Below the pieces are notes generated by a model. It saw only the letters and a program-made list of their open reading frames with translations, searched no databases and had not been told where the DNA came from. A program made the translations under genes and the position numbers. Positions 39,046-47,911 of a DNA stretch of 64,000 bases are shown here, piece by piece. The first letter of the stretch is position 1, and every line of letters starts with the position of its first letter. The DNA comes from Rufibacter tibetensis (GTDB taxonomy: Bacteria; Bacteroidota; Bacteroidia; Cytophagales; Hymenobacteraceae): positions 248,001-312,000 of the forward strand of contig NZ_CP012643.1 in the NCBI RefSeq assembly GCF_001310085.1, read 5' to 3'.

Positions 39046-39888
39046 TTAAAGACCAGCTGTTCTGGAAGATTTCAGGAGATACTTATTCAGCTCCAGTTTC
39101 TTATTCTTCCTGATGCCTTCCACTACTACTTCGGCGTTCACTCTGGCGCCTTCTTCAATGGTGTGGGTGTGGTCTTTGGTGTTAAAATAAGTACTCCGTA
39201 CCTTCTCCTCTCCTTCTTTTTCATAGCGGTCGGCAATAAGTTGGTTCAGGTCAATGAAAGGCGCGTTCTTCTGGGCTGCGGCCTCAGAAGCCCACTTTCC
39301 GTAATCCAGGGCATTGCGGTTAGCTTTACCATCTTTCCAGGTATTTCTGGGCACCGGAGACAACACAATGGCCGTGGCTCCTTTGGCCTGAATTTCAGAG
39401 ATGAACTGGCGGAGGTACCAACCGTAGGAATGCACCACCTCGTGTTTTTTGGTAATGAGGTTGTCTATCTCCTGGGTTTCTTCGCTGTTGTTTTTGATGG
39501 TTCCGCGGGCGCGGAGCGTATCATTTACAGGACTGCTGTCATTGTGCCCGAACTGGATCATCACAAAGTCTCCCGCTTTCACCTTTGGCAGTACTTTGTC
39601 CCAGTGGCCCTGGGTACGGAAAGTGCGGCTGCTAGTGCCTCCCAGGGCATGGTTCTCTACCTTTATTCTGGTGGTGTCAAAATGCTGCCCCAGAAAGCTG
39701 CCCCAGCCCCACAAGCCCCCGCCACCGTCACCTCTGCCGTTCTTCACGGTAGAATCCCCTATCAAAAACAGGGTGGGCTTTTGCCCGTTGTTTTTCATAA
39801 CCGCGCAGGAAACAGAAAACAGCAGACCTAAAAATAGCAGGCAAAGAACTGGACTTCTTTTAATCAGGTGGTGTGGCATTGTAGGCAT
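39046..39888 (-). CDS. CE12-type rhamnogalacturonan acetylesterase, lipoprotein
   Basis: This SGNH esterase has 280 residues from ATG 39888 (ATG 39879 is equally possible). The signal ends in a lipobox FSVSC, so it is probably membrane anchored. Blocks are FLIGDSTVKNG (Ser nucleophile), QFGHND (oxyanion Asn) and DHTHTIEEGARVNA (Asp/His). Compared with its downstream-encoded relatives it has a glycine-rich stretch GDGGGGLWGWG near the nucleophile. It is clearly homologous to the next gene at 39942-40727, with shared blocks such as HSYGWYLRQF against QTYGWYLRKF, so the two look like a tandem duplication. Confidence 0.88.
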   Translation of the reverse strand: MPTMPHHLIKRSPVLCLLFLGLLFSVSCAVMKNNGQKPTLFLIGDSTVKNGRGDGGGGLWGWGSFLGQHFDTTRIKVENHALGGTSSRTFRTQGHWDKVLPKVKAGDFVMIQFGHNDSSPVNDTLRARGTIKNNSEETQEIDNLITKKHEVVHSYGWYLRQFISEIQAKGATAIVLSPVPRNTWKDGKANRNALDYGKWASEAAAQKNAPFIDLNQLIADRYEKEGEEKVRSTYFNTKDHTHTIEEGARVNAEVVVEGIRKNKKLELNKYLLKSSRTAGL

Positions 39889-39941
39889 TTTGATGATGAG
39901 TTAATGAAAGCAATAGAGATACGGAATCTTCAGGAAAGACC

Positions 39942-40727
39942 TTAAGATTTCTTTTTCTTCAGATACTTATTCAAAGGATGTTTCTTGTTCATTTTCAGGC
40001 CTTCCACCACAGAGGCAGCGTTGATGCGGGCTCCTTCTGGGTTGGTGTGCGTATGATCCGTAGGGAACAAGGTCTTTACCTGCTCAGGGCCCATCTTCTC
40101 ATATTTCTGAGCCGTAATTTCATTCAGGTCTATGAACAGGATGTTCTCTGCCTGGGCAGTTTCTTTAGCCCATTTCCCGAAATCTTTGTTAGCGCGAGGC
40201 ACCTTGGCGTCTTTCCATTGGTTTCTCGGGATCATGGAAGCAATAATAGGTGTAGCGCCCTTTTCTTTGGCTTCCCGCACAAATTTGCGCAGGTACCAGC
40301 CGTAAGTCTGCACTACTTCCTTTTCGCCGTCTTTCCAGGTAAGTTCTTTGGTTTCGTCACCGGTTCCTCTTAAAACGCCCCGGTAACCGGCTTTGCTGGT
40401 GTCTGGCACGCTGCCTTCGTTATGGCCAAACTGCATGATCACGAAATCGCCGGGCTTTAGGGTAGACATCACTTTGTCCCAACGCTTCTCTTTAATAAAC
40501 GTGCGGGTACTGCGGCCAGCCATGGCCTGGTTGCTAACCGATATTTTAGTGGTGTCAAATAGTTCAGCGATGTACGTACCCCAGCCGCCATACCCCTCAT
40601 TGGTGTTGCGCACGGTAGAATCCCCGATGATGTACAGCGTAGGTTTAGTCTTTTGCGTGAAGCTGGCCAGAAAGCCTCCTGCCAGTACAAAAAGTAAGAG
40701 GGCCGTCAGTAAGTTCTTTTGCTGCAT
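39942..40727 (-). CDS. CE12-type rhamnogalacturonan acetylesterase
   Basis: A 261-residue secreted SGNH esterase with a signal peptide (LLLFVLAGGFLASF). Catalytic blocks are YIIGDSTVRN (Ser), MQFGHNE (oxyanion Asn) and DHTHTNPEGARINA (Asp/His). RG acetylesterases strip O-acetyl groups from galacturonic acid so lyases can reach the backbone. It starts two bases behind the PL11 lyase gene, so the pair is surely cotranscribed. Confidence 0.9.
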   Translation of the reverse strand: MQQKNLLTALLLFVLAGGFLASFTQKTKPTLYIIGDSTVRNTNEGYGGWGTYIAELFDTTKISVSNQAMAGRSTRTFIKEKRWDKVMSTLKPGDFVIMQFGHNEGSVPDTSKAGYRGVLRGTGDETKELTWKDGEKEVVQTYGWYLRKFVREAKEKGATPIIASMIPRNQWKDAKVPRANKDFGKWAKETAQAENILFIDLNEITAQKYEKMGPEQVKTLFPTDHTHTNPEGARINAASVVEGLKMNKKHPLNKYLKKKKS

Positions 40728-40729
40728 GG

Positions 40730-42583
40730 TTAGTTTTTTGCTCTTTTAGAAGTAATGATTTTAATGGGAGTCCGTTTGAAGAATTTCATACCCTCTCCCA
40801 AATGAAAGCTCGGGTGCGGCGGTTGGTTATAGGCTACGTTCTGCCAGGCAATGGCCATGCGGTACTGCGGATCATGCATGAGCGTAGGCAACCGGTGTGC
40901 AGTGGGAATGGTGGTAGTGAAGATGCGCAGTTCCTGGTTATCAGTAGTCCGGAAAATTACTTCTTCCCGCCAGTCGCCTAAAATATCAGCACTCAAGGCG
41001 GGGGTAGACTTGGTCCCGTTGTTAGAGGAACAGCCCTCGGCGGTAAGCAGGCGATCGCCTCTGTATTTGTCAATGTGGTTGCCATCCAGGAGCTCGCGGG
41101 TAAGGTCTCCGTCCCACCAGATCACGAAGTTCGTAGAACGCGGGCTCTCCCCTATTTTCTCGCCTTTCAGGTTCAGCAAGCCGTTGGAACCGGAGAACCA
41201 CATCTCGGCGCCGGGGTTAGCAGGGTCAATATCGGCGGCTACGCCTCTGCCCACATCCTGCCCTTCCAAACCTTTCCATAAGATCTCTCCGGTTTTTGCG
41301 TCATATAGCGCGGCACCTGGCCCCGAAGTACTGTGTTCGTTTTCATGGATTCCAAATACTTCCAGCCCTGGGCGGGAAGTGTCCAAATCAGTCACATGCA
41401 AAGCGTCTCCGTGGCGCAGGCCAGTGGTGAACAGTCCTTTGCCGTTGTCATCTACCACCATAGACCCGTAAATGACCTCATCTTTGCCGTCCTGATCTAC
41501 ATCGGCGATACTGAGCCCATGGTTGCCCATGCCAGAATAAGGGTTCTTTCCGTTTTCTGAGTCAAAAACCCACCGCGAGGTAAGCTTGCCGTTTCGGTAA
41601 TCCCAAGCGGCAATCACGCTGCGGCCATAATACCCCCTGCACATAAGTACGCTGGGCAATTGACCGTCCAGGTACGCGGCGCCGGCCACAAACCGGTCAG
41701 CCCGGTTACCGTTGTTGTCATTTTCGCCATTGCCGCCCACGCCGCCCCAGCCACCTAAATCGCCACGGCCCGGCAGGTAATCCGTCGTGGCCAAGGCCGC
41801 TCCGGTTTGGCCGTTGAAAACGGTAAAGAACTCAGGCCCTTGCAATATTTTCCCGTTGGCATCGCGCCAGTCTTTGGTTTTGTCACCGATAACATTTCCA
41901 AGTCCATCAATGGTACCATCCGCGGTTTTGCAGGCGAACTCTGCTTTGCCGTCACCGTCCATGTCCACGATGATAAACTGGGTGTAATGGGCGCCTTCCC
42001 TGATGTTTTTGCCCAAGTTGATAGTCCAGAGCAGGGTGCCGTCTAGTTTATAGGCTTGAAAAATGGGCTCATCCGTGAATCCTCTGGAGGGTGTATCCCG
42101 ACCTTGTCCTGCCTGGTGTAAGATGATCTCGTACGCTCCATCACCATCCAGGTCACCTACCGAGGCATCATTGGGTGTATAACCTTTAGGCGTTTTTAAT
42201 GGGATGGAAAGGAAATTCTGTGCCCACACCTTGACCGATTCAGAAGCGGCTTGTTCTTTTCCGTTCAGGACCGGTTTTACAAAATAAGTATTCGGCTGGG
42301 ACTGGTTTGCAGAAGCATCCAGGTGATTGGTGCTTTGGGTAATAGGCTGCTTGTTCAGCTTCACCGCTTTGTTTTTGCCGGTGGCTCGGTAAAGATTGAA
42401 AGCGATGTTGTCTGGCTCGTTGCCCAACATCCGCCAGCTCACATACACGCCTTCGCTGCCTTTGGCCACCGCTACGATGCCCCTGTTCAGGTATTCCATT
42501 TGCCTTTGCGCCAGCGCCTGCCCTCCGCCTAATAAGATGGTGCAGAGAAGGAACGCTTTGCTGAAAAGGGTAAATGGTTTCAT
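40730..42583 (-). CDS. PL11 rhamnogalacturonan lyase
   Basis: The lyase cleaves the RG-I backbone between galacturonic acid and rhamnose by beta-elimination. The 617-residue protein has a signal peptide (GGGQALAQ). The N-terminal beta domain starts with RGIVAVAKGSEGVYVSWRML. An eight-bladed propeller follows, with repeated calcium-binding DxDGDG-like loops such as VGDLDGDGAYEI, DMDGDGKAEFA and DVDQDGKDEV. This matches YesW/YesX of Bacillus. It leads an operon of six genes down to 33730 and defines the pectin locus as RG-I directed. Module 2 is its promoter, with a leader of about 190 bases. Confidence 0.95.
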   Translation of the reverse strand: MKPFTLFSKAFLLCTILLGGGQALAQRQMEYLNRGIVAVAKGSEGVYVSWRMLGNEPDNIAFNLYRATGKNKAVKLNKQPITQSTNHLDASANQSQPNTYFVKPVLNGKEQAASESVKVWAQNFLSIPLKTPKGYTPNDASVGDLDGDGAYEIILHQAGQGRDTPSRGFTDEPIFQAYKLDGTLLWTINLGKNIREGAHYTQFIIVDMDGDGKAEFACKTADGTIDGLGNVIGDKTKDWRDANGKILQGPEFFTVFNGQTGAALATTDYLPGRGDLGGWGGVGGNGENDNNGNRADRFVAGAAYLDGQLPSVLMCRGYYGRSVIAAWDYRNGKLTSRWVFDSENGKNPYSGMGNHGLSIADVDQDGKDEVIYGSMVVDDNGKGLFTTGLRHGDALHVTDLDTSRPGLEVFGIHENEHSTSGPGAALYDAKTGEILWKGLEGQDVGRGVAADIDPANPGAEMWFSGSNGLLNLKGEKIGESPRSTNFVIWWDGDLTRELLDGNHIDKYRGDRLLTAEGCSSNNGTKSTPALSADILGDWREEVIFRTTDNQELRIFTTTIPTAHRLPTLMHDPQYRMAIAWQNVAYNQPPHPSFHLGEGMKFFKRTPIKIITSKRAKN

Positions 42584-42769
42584 TGTTTTTGTTTTAAAAG
42601 TCTTTGCTCAGGGAAGCTGTTTTAAGGCTGAATAACAAAAAGCAGTCCATAAATACTGTTGTTCTCCAAGACTGCCTGTTTGTTAAAAGCAGCGGAGTTT
42701 GAGAACACTGGTGAAACGTAGTCATAAAACTTAGCCAACACGAACTCCTACCCCATAACTCAATCACTC

Positions 42770-42814
42770 GAAAAGTAATCACTTTGTCTTCCCCTTCTAT
42801 CCTGCACTATCCTG
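42770..42814 (-). promoter_or_regulatory. Rha/pectin promoter module 2, upstream of the PL11 operon
   Basis: On the minus strand two perfect half-sites CAGGATA with 10-base period are followed by G, 19 bases and TACTTTTC. This is one of the best copies of the module. The transcript should start near 42764. Confidence 0.8.
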
Positions 42815-42848
42815 CAAGCCTTATAGGTCAGTCAATTTCCCCCTTAAG

Positions 42849-42893
42849 CAGGGCACGGCAGGATGGGCGGTTTGCCTTACCATGATACCTTTA
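42849..42893 (+). promoter_or_regulatory. Rha/pectin promoter module 8, upstream of the DUF4861 gene
   Basis: Reads CAGGGCA, CGG, CAGGATG, G, 19 bases, TACCTTTA. I found it only after deriving the rule from the other seven copies, by looking for a plus-strand site in front of this gene. It has one mismatch in the downstream half-site and two in the upstream one, but spacing is exact. Confidence 0.65.
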
Positions 42894-43086
42894 GGTAAGA
42901 AGGTTGTCGTATAAATGATCTTTACACGTCAGGTCGTATTTAGAAGAGACTAGTTTTATCCATTTCACCAGTGGATACTTGCTCATTTCAGATGCAACTG
43001 GTTTCTTCGTGCTTCGCCTATCGTTTTTAACCTGCTTTCAGTAAACAAGGCTGAAAACTACATTTCTTTAAACATACCTTTTGGCA

Positions 43087-44376
43087 ATGGATAGAAAACT
43101 CCTCCTACTTTCCTTTTTCGCTTTCAGTAGTTCGCTGGTGTCCTGTGTTTCTACCCAGCAGCAGATCGAGCTCACCAATAAGTCTTCTGTTGCGTTAACA
43201 GAAAAGGCCATTTCCATTAAGCGGGACAAGTTGAAAAGTCCGCCTGCTACCGGTGCTTTTCCGGTTTTGCTTACCCAGAACGGCGACACAGTGACAACTC
43301 AGATAGATGATCTGAACGGAGACAAAAACTGGGAAGAGCTGTTCTTCGTCACCAATCTTCCTGCCAACGGCAAACAAACGCTCAAGCTCACCTGGGTTGA
43401 CACCAAGCCAACCTATGTGGCCCGTACCAATGTGCGGTTTGGCAAGCGTACGTCTGCCACCACGCCTGTTCTACCTAAAACCAGCGACACCACCTACGCG
43501 AACCAATTGCCTAAAAGCCCCGGTTACGGGTACCAACCCTACCAGACCGATGGTCCTTCCTGGGAAAACGACAAGGTAGGTTTCCGGCATTACTTTGACG
43601 GCCGCAACGCCAAGGACCTGTTCGGGAAGCGGGTGTCGTACATGGCTCCTGAGACAGTGGGCATCAGCACCTTTGGGGCCGTGGAAGACAATTACCACGT
43701 AATGGCCGATTGGGGCCGGGATATTATGGCCGTGGGTAACTCGGCCGGCATTGGCGGTTTGGCGCTTATGATCAAGGATAGCCTCTACCGCCTGGGTGTA
43801 ACGGTAAATGACTCTGTAAACAACGTGCAAAGCACCAGCTTCAACATTCTCACCGAAGGGCCGGTACGATCTGTGATGCACTTGAAATACAACAACTGGA
43901 AGCCCGATGGCACCACCCGCTCTTACACAGTTGAAGAGAATCCTGCCATCTGGCCCGGCATGTATGCCTACCAGAACACCGCCCGAATTTTGGGCTTAAA
44001 AGGCGATGAACACTTACTCATCGGGATGAACAACCTGGATAGAACCGATCCGGTTAAGGAAATTAACGTGGATGACAAATGGGTGGTGTTACTGACGCAT
44101 GACCGTGAAACCTACAATAAAGATTGGATTCTCGGGCTTGCGCTTATCTTGCCCAAAGACACCTACCAGGGCCATATAGAGGCACCTACCTCTGGTCGTT
44201 TGGCTCAAGGGTATTTCGCTAAAATGAAAGTGCGGGATAACCAGCCCGTGACCTACTACGCCGTGGGCGGATGGGAGTTGAGCAATGAGGCTTTCAAGAA
44301 TTCTGCTTCCTTCCAGAAGTATGTAGAGGACCTCACCCGCCAACTCACTGCTGTAGTTGAAGTTCAGGTAAAATAA
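43087..44376 (+). CDS. DUF4861 lipoprotein of the pectin locus
   Basis: A DUF4861-type protein of 429 residues from ATG 43087, with a lipobox LVSC (cysteine near residue 20). Visible features are beta-rich blocks such as FPVLLTQNGDTVTTQIDDLNGD, GPSWENDKVGFRHYFDGRNAKDLFGK and DNYHVMADWGRDIM. There is a single copy, with its own promoter module. The family has no biochemical function I can name; the fold looks like a beta-sandwich of carbohydrate-active type, and the histidine, aspartate and arginine content of the central blocks would allow catalysis. It is likely a new component of RG-I breakdown. The hairpin at 44394-44433 ends the transcript. Confidence 0.75.
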   Translation: MDRKLLLLSFFAFSSSLVSCVSTQQQIELTNKSSVALTEKAISIKRDKLKSPPATGAFPVLLTQNGDTVTTQIDDLNGDKNWEELFFVTNLPANGKQTLKLTWVDTKPTYVARTNVRFGKRTSATTPVLPKTSDTTYANQLPKSPGYGYQPYQTDGPSWENDKVGFRHYFDGRNAKDLFGKRVSYMAPETVGISTFGAVEDNYHVMADWGRDIMAVGNSAGIGGLALMIKDSLYRLGVTVNDSVNNVQSTSFNILTEGPVRSVMHLKYNNWKPDGTTRSYTVEENPAIWPGMYAYQNTARILGLKGDEHLLIGMNNLDRTDPVKEINVDDKWVVLLTHDRETYNKDWILGLALILPKDTYQGHIEAPTSGRLAQGYFAKMKVRDNQPVTYYAVGGWELSNEAFKNSASFQKYVEDLTRQLTAVVEVQVK

Positions 44377-44393
44377 CCCAGCTAATCCTATTG

Positions 44394-44433
44394 AAAGGGA
44401 GAGTCTTTGCTTATTGGCAGAGTTCCTCCCTTT
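44394..44433 (+). terminator. Intrinsic terminator of the DUF4861 gene
   Basis: AAAGGGAG and CTCCCTTT pair perfectly, with further partial pairing inside, followed by a run of T to 44436. It lies 18 bases past the stop codon and isolates the next promoter module. Confidence 0.75.
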
Positions 44434-44500
44434 TTTGTTCTTTTTCACCTCTTACTTCCAAGGAATAATCCGATAAAGTCTGCTTTTCTGGTGACTACAA

Positions 44501-44545
44501 CCGGACAGTACAGGATAGCTAATTCTAAACTTGTTTCTACTTTGA
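44501..44545 (+). promoter_or_regulatory. Rha/pectin promoter module 3, upstream of GH105
   Basis: Reads CCGGACA, GTA, CAGGATA, G, 19 bases, TACTTTGA. The downstream half-site is perfect. The transcript should start near 44551, about 80 bases before the start codon. Confidence 0.75.
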
Positions 44546-44632
44546 AGACAAAACTCCCCCTCTGATGAAGAACAGGAAGCAACTGGCTTCTGTGGAGGAG
44601 AAAAAAGGAAGAAATTAAACAATAGAGATACA

Positions 44633-46045
44633 ATGAGATCAGAAGCAATAAATATAGCTACTACCCAAACGCCTTCCTGGCTTAGCTTGGGAGCAAAAAA
44701 AGCATTCCTTGTCCTGGCACTGGCTGGTACCTGGCAGGCGACAAATGCGCAGACCACACCCAAGAAAGTGTCTGACGTGACCACGCCGCTGCATGCCATG
44801 CAGCCTGATTACCCCACTCCGTATGGCACCACCAAAGTAGAGGATGTGACCAAAGTTTTGAACCGGGTCCACTCCTACTTAGATGCCGCTACCCCGGCCC
44901 GGGTAGTAGACAAAAAAACAGGCAAGCAAGTGACTGACATGAAAAAGCTCAACGAGAACTCTGCCATTGAACAAGGTGATTTCCGGTTGACCAGCTATGA
45001 ATGGGGCGTTACGTACGCGGGCATGTTGCTGGCCGGTGAAGCCACGGGTGATCAGCGCTTCACCAATTACACCACTCAACGGCTGAGCTTTTTAGCAGAC
45101 TTGGCTCCTTACTACCGCAAAGAGCTACAGAAAAATCCCAAGTTAGAGACCCCAATGAGGCAGGTGTTGATGCCTCATGCGCTGGATGATGCCGGCGCTG
45201 TGGCCGCCGCCATGATCAAGGTGACCCGTGCTAATCTGGTTAAATCAGACCTGCGTCCACTCATCAACAACTATCTTGATTACATCAGCAACAAAGAATT
45301 CCGTTTGCCGGACGGCACCTTAGCCCGTAACCGGCCATTGCCAAATACCATTTGGTTAGATGACTTGTTTATGAGCGTGCCCGCTCTGGCACAGATGGGA
45401 AAACTCACCGGCGAGCAACGCTACTATGATGATGCCGTGAAGCAGGTGGTGCAGTTCTCTGAGCGCATGTTCAACAAAGAGAAAGGCCTTTACATGCACG
45501 GCTGGGTGCAAGGCATGGACCCACACCCGCAATTCCACTGGGCCCGGGCCAACGGCTGGGCAGTGATGACGCTGGTTGAATTGTTAGACGTGCTGCCCCA
45601 GAACCATCCGGGTTACCAAAAGGTAGTGGATCAATTACGTGCGCATGTAAAAGGATTGGCGGCTTACCAAGCCGGCGAAGGCTTCTGGCATCAGCTTATT
45701 GATCGTAACAACTCTTATTTAGAAACATCCGCCACGGCTATCTATACCTACTCCATTGCCCGCGCCATTAACAGAGGCTGGATTGACAAGCAAGCCTATG
45801 GCCCTATGGTACTACTAGCCTGGAATGCCGTAGCCACTAAGGTAAACGACAAAGGTCAGGTGGAAGGAACTTGCGTAGGCACTGGCATGGCTTTTGACCC
45901 GGCATTCTACTTCTACCGCCCTATCAACGTCTATGCGGCGCACGGTTACGGCCCTGTGTTACTAGCCGGCGCCGAAATCATCAACTTACTCAAAGGCAAT
46001 AAATACGAGATCAATGATAGCGCTGTGATGTTTTCCTCAAAGTAA
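44633..46045 (+). CDS. GH105/GH88-type unsaturated uronyl hydrolase
   Basis: This 470-residue secreted (alpha/alpha)6-barrel enzyme has a long N-terminal signal region ending LALAGTWQATNAQ. Motifs match unsaturated rhamnogalacturonyl hydrolases: TSYEWGVTYAGMLLAGEATGD early, IWLDDLFMSVPALAQMG (likely catalytic Asp), FHWARANGWAVMTLVELLDVLP and CVGTGMAFDPAFYFYRP near the end. It resembles the enzyme at 56075 more than the one at 37716. It stands as a single gene with its own promoter module, so it is controlled with the locus but transcribed alone. Confidence 0.88.
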   Translation: MRSEAINIATTQTPSWLSLGAKKAFLVLALAGTWQATNAQTTPKKVSDVTTPLHAMQPDYPTPYGTTKVEDVTKVLNRVHSYLDAATPARVVDKKTGKQVTDMKKLNENSAIEQGDFRLTSYEWGVTYAGMLLAGEATGDQRFTNYTTQRLSFLADLAPYYRKELQKNPKLETPMRQVLMPHALDDAGAVAAAMIKVTRANLVKSDLRPLINNYLDYISNKEFRLPDGTLARNRPLPNTIWLDDLFMSVPALAQMGKLTGEQRYYDDAVKQVVQFSERMFNKEKGLYMHGWVQGMDPHPQFHWARANGWAVMTLVELLDVLPQNHPGYQKVVDQLRAHVKGLAAYQAGEGFWHQLIDRNNSYLETSATAIYTYSIARAINRGWIDKQAYGPMVLLAWNAVATKVNDKGQVEGTCVGTGMAFDPAFYFYRPINVYAAHGYGPVLLAGAEIINLLKGNKYEINDSAVMFSSK

Positions 46046-46223
46046 GGAGGCTTCTAAGTGCAGTATTAGACCTTTTTTTCTAGTAGAGCCTTTAGGTAAG
46101 TAAGTATGGAGGTGATTGGTTTTTTTGATTAGTTTTTAGAAAACTGACCTAAAACGCCAAGGCTTATACCAGTCAATGAAAATAGTTAAATGATTGTTCC
46201 AACAGCCTAGGATATCCAAAGCA

Positions 46224-46289
46224 GTATAAACAAAGAACCAGTTTTGAAACTCGGAAAGATGAGCTTTAAAACTGGTTCTTCGTTTATAC
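46224..46289 (+). terminator. Long imperfect hairpin behind the GH105 gene
   Basis: Arms of about 28 bases (GTATAAAC..AGAACCAGTTTT and AAAACTGGTTCTT..GTTTATAC) pair with a few mismatches around the loop TCGGAAAGAT. It is likely to end the GH105 transcript, though it lies 180 bases past the stop codon. Confidence 0.55.
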
Positions 46290-46407
46290 ACCCTTCAAGC
46301 CTTGTTCCATCTGAGTGTATTTGCATCAACATAAGTAATCACTTTATTCCGAAAAACACCTAAAAAATAGAAAGAGACATTATAAATAGCAATCCTTATA
46401 GTACATC

Positions 46408-46455
46408 AAAACGCCGGGTAAAACTAAATATAGAACTTAGTCTTACCCGGCGTTT
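46408..46455 (-). terminator. Hairpin terminator of the susC-susD-PL22 operon
   Basis: AAACGCCGGGTAAAACTAA and TTAGTCTTACCCGGCGTTT pair with one exception around a nine-base loop. It lies 64 bases past the PL22 stop on the minus strand and is strong in either direction. Confidence 0.7.
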
Positions 46456-46518
46456 CAGTTACGTTTTTAGAAAAGAGGCTTCAAAGCACCTGTGTAGAAG
46501 CCTCTGAGTAGATCAAGA

Positions 46519-47877
46519 TTATAGCCCTTGTGGATGCATGGGCACCATCATGATGTCACTGTCTGTGAGCATGCTGGAATTAAATAGAACCCATTTCCCA
46601 TCAGGGCTAATGGATTGGTGCGCATGCGCCTGGGGTGAGAACGGGCTTTTGGTGTTGGGCCTGTGACCAGTGGTCAGTAAGGTGGCGTCACCCTTGTCAA
46701 TGTTCAACCGGTAGATGTTGCCGTCAAAAGAATCACCAATTGCCCATTTCAGGTCTTTTGTTCCTGCAGCGTGCCAGTACCCTCCTAATTCTTTGGCTTG
46801 CCCCAGCATTTTAGATTCATTGGTGCGGATGTTGTGCAGCACAATACCAGTAGGATTCTTTCTTAACCTGTCAAGATGACCCATCACGTTGAAAAGAATG
46901 TGATCGGGTCCGGCAAACACTTCATGCGTCACCCACTCATCTGCCTTTTCTTTGTAAACCGCCCTGTTGTTCACCTTGCCGTTCTTATCAACACTCAGTA
47001 CCCACATGCGCTGCGGAGAATCACCGCCGGTTTCCCAGCAGTACATCATCTCGCCAGATACATAGGGATTCGCTTGGAAGTGGCCGGTCCTGAAAGGCAC
47101 CTCTACCAGTTTAGTTGTTTTTTTGGTGTCCAGGTCAATGCTGTGGATGGCCGAACCATCTGCCCCAACCCGGGTAGAGAAGAAGATTCGTTTGTCATTG
47201 ATGTCCAAACACGTTCCGCCCGGTTTCAGGTCACTGGGAATAGTGGCCACCAGCTTCTCATAATTGGCGGGTGCTTTCACTTTTCCAGCTTCGCTGTCCT
47301 TGAGCAGTTGTTCCAGGTTTACCTCTATCACCTGATTGTCTTTGATGCGGTAGGCAATGTTTCTATGATGCCCAAGAAGCATATCTCCTGCTCCAGTTCC
47401 GGTAGTTACCTGAACAATCTCGTGGGTATCCATGGAGAGAGCGTAGTACTGCCTTTCTTTTCTTGGCGGAGCATTCTTGTCTGCAAATGTGACATTGCCG
47501 CCAGCTGCCGTATTCCGATTTGAGGTAAAAACAATGTACTTCCCGTCTGCCGTCCAGTTAGGGTGATCCTGGTAAATTTTGGAACTGCTGTGGCGGGAAG
47601 TAGTAAGAGCTGTGATCTTCACGCCGGTGACAGGGTCCACAATGGTCGCACTTTCTGAAGGAAAGCGTTGCCCAAAAATATCAGTGCCTGCCATATCAAA
47701 GGTTTTGTCCACGTGGGCTCTGTCTGAATAATCTACGCCTCCAATGGTTTGGGCATGCGAAGAAACAGAGAGCCCTGTGGTACACAGAGCTGCCAACAGA
47801 AAACTTACACTTAGTTTTGCCGGTGCATGCAGCCTGTTACCTGTTTTATTATTTGTGTCATTAAAGCTTTTTTGCAT
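46519..47877 (-). CDS. PL22 oligogalacturonide lyase, exported form
   Basis: This propeller protein of 452 residues resembles oligogalacturonate lyase (Ogl), which splits unsaturated and saturated galacturonate dimers and trimers. Blocks include TSRHSSSKIYQDHPNWT, WTADGKYIVFTSNRN and the Mn-binding region HAHQSISPDGKWVLFNSS near the C-terminus. Unlike the cytoplasmic enterobacterial enzyme it has a clear signal peptide (LCTTGLSVSSHAQ), so it should act in the periplasm. It is the third gene of the susC-susD operon, 34 bases after susD. The substrate could be RG-I or homogalacturonan oligosaccharides. Confidence 0.85.
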   Translation of the reverse strand: MQKSFNDTNNKTGNRLHAPAKLSVSFLLAALCTTGLSVSSHAQTIGGVDYSDRAHVDKTFDMAGTDIFGQRFPSESATIVDPVTGVKITALTTSRHSSSKIYQDHPNWTADGKYIVFTSNRNTAAGGNVTFADKNAPPRKERQYYALSMDTHEIVQVTTGTGAGDMLLGHHRNIAYRIKDNQVIEVNLEQLLKDSEAGKVKAPANYEKLVATIPSDLKPGGTCLDINDKRIFFSTRVGADGSAIHSIDLDTKKTTKLVEVPFRTGHFQANPYVSGEMMYCWETGGDSPQRMWVLSVDKNGKVNNRAVYKEKADEWVTHEVFAGPDHILFNVMGHLDRLRKNPTGIVLHNIRTNESKMLGQAKELGGYWHAAGTKDLKWAIGDSFDGNIYRLNIDKGDATLLTTGHRPNTKSPFSPQAHAHQSISPDGKWVLFNSSMLTDSDIMMVPMHPQGL

Positions 47878-47911
47878 GGGGAATATCGTTCAGGTTAGAA
47901 AATGGGGAGGT

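Larger units (their letters stand above)
42584..43086. other. Divergent control region between PL11 and DUF4861 genes
   Basis: It holds two back-to-back promoter modules (42770-42814 minus, 42849-42893 plus), each followed by a leader of nearly 190 bases. An imperfect hairpin (about 43023-43058) lies in the plus-strand leader. Confidence 0.6.
46046..46518. other. Convergent spacer with two hairpins
   Basis: It separates the plus-strand GH105 gene from the minus-strand susCD operon. It holds the hairpins at 46224-46289 and 46408-46455 and a weaker imperfect one around 46117-46158. No gene is seen. Confidence 0.6.
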
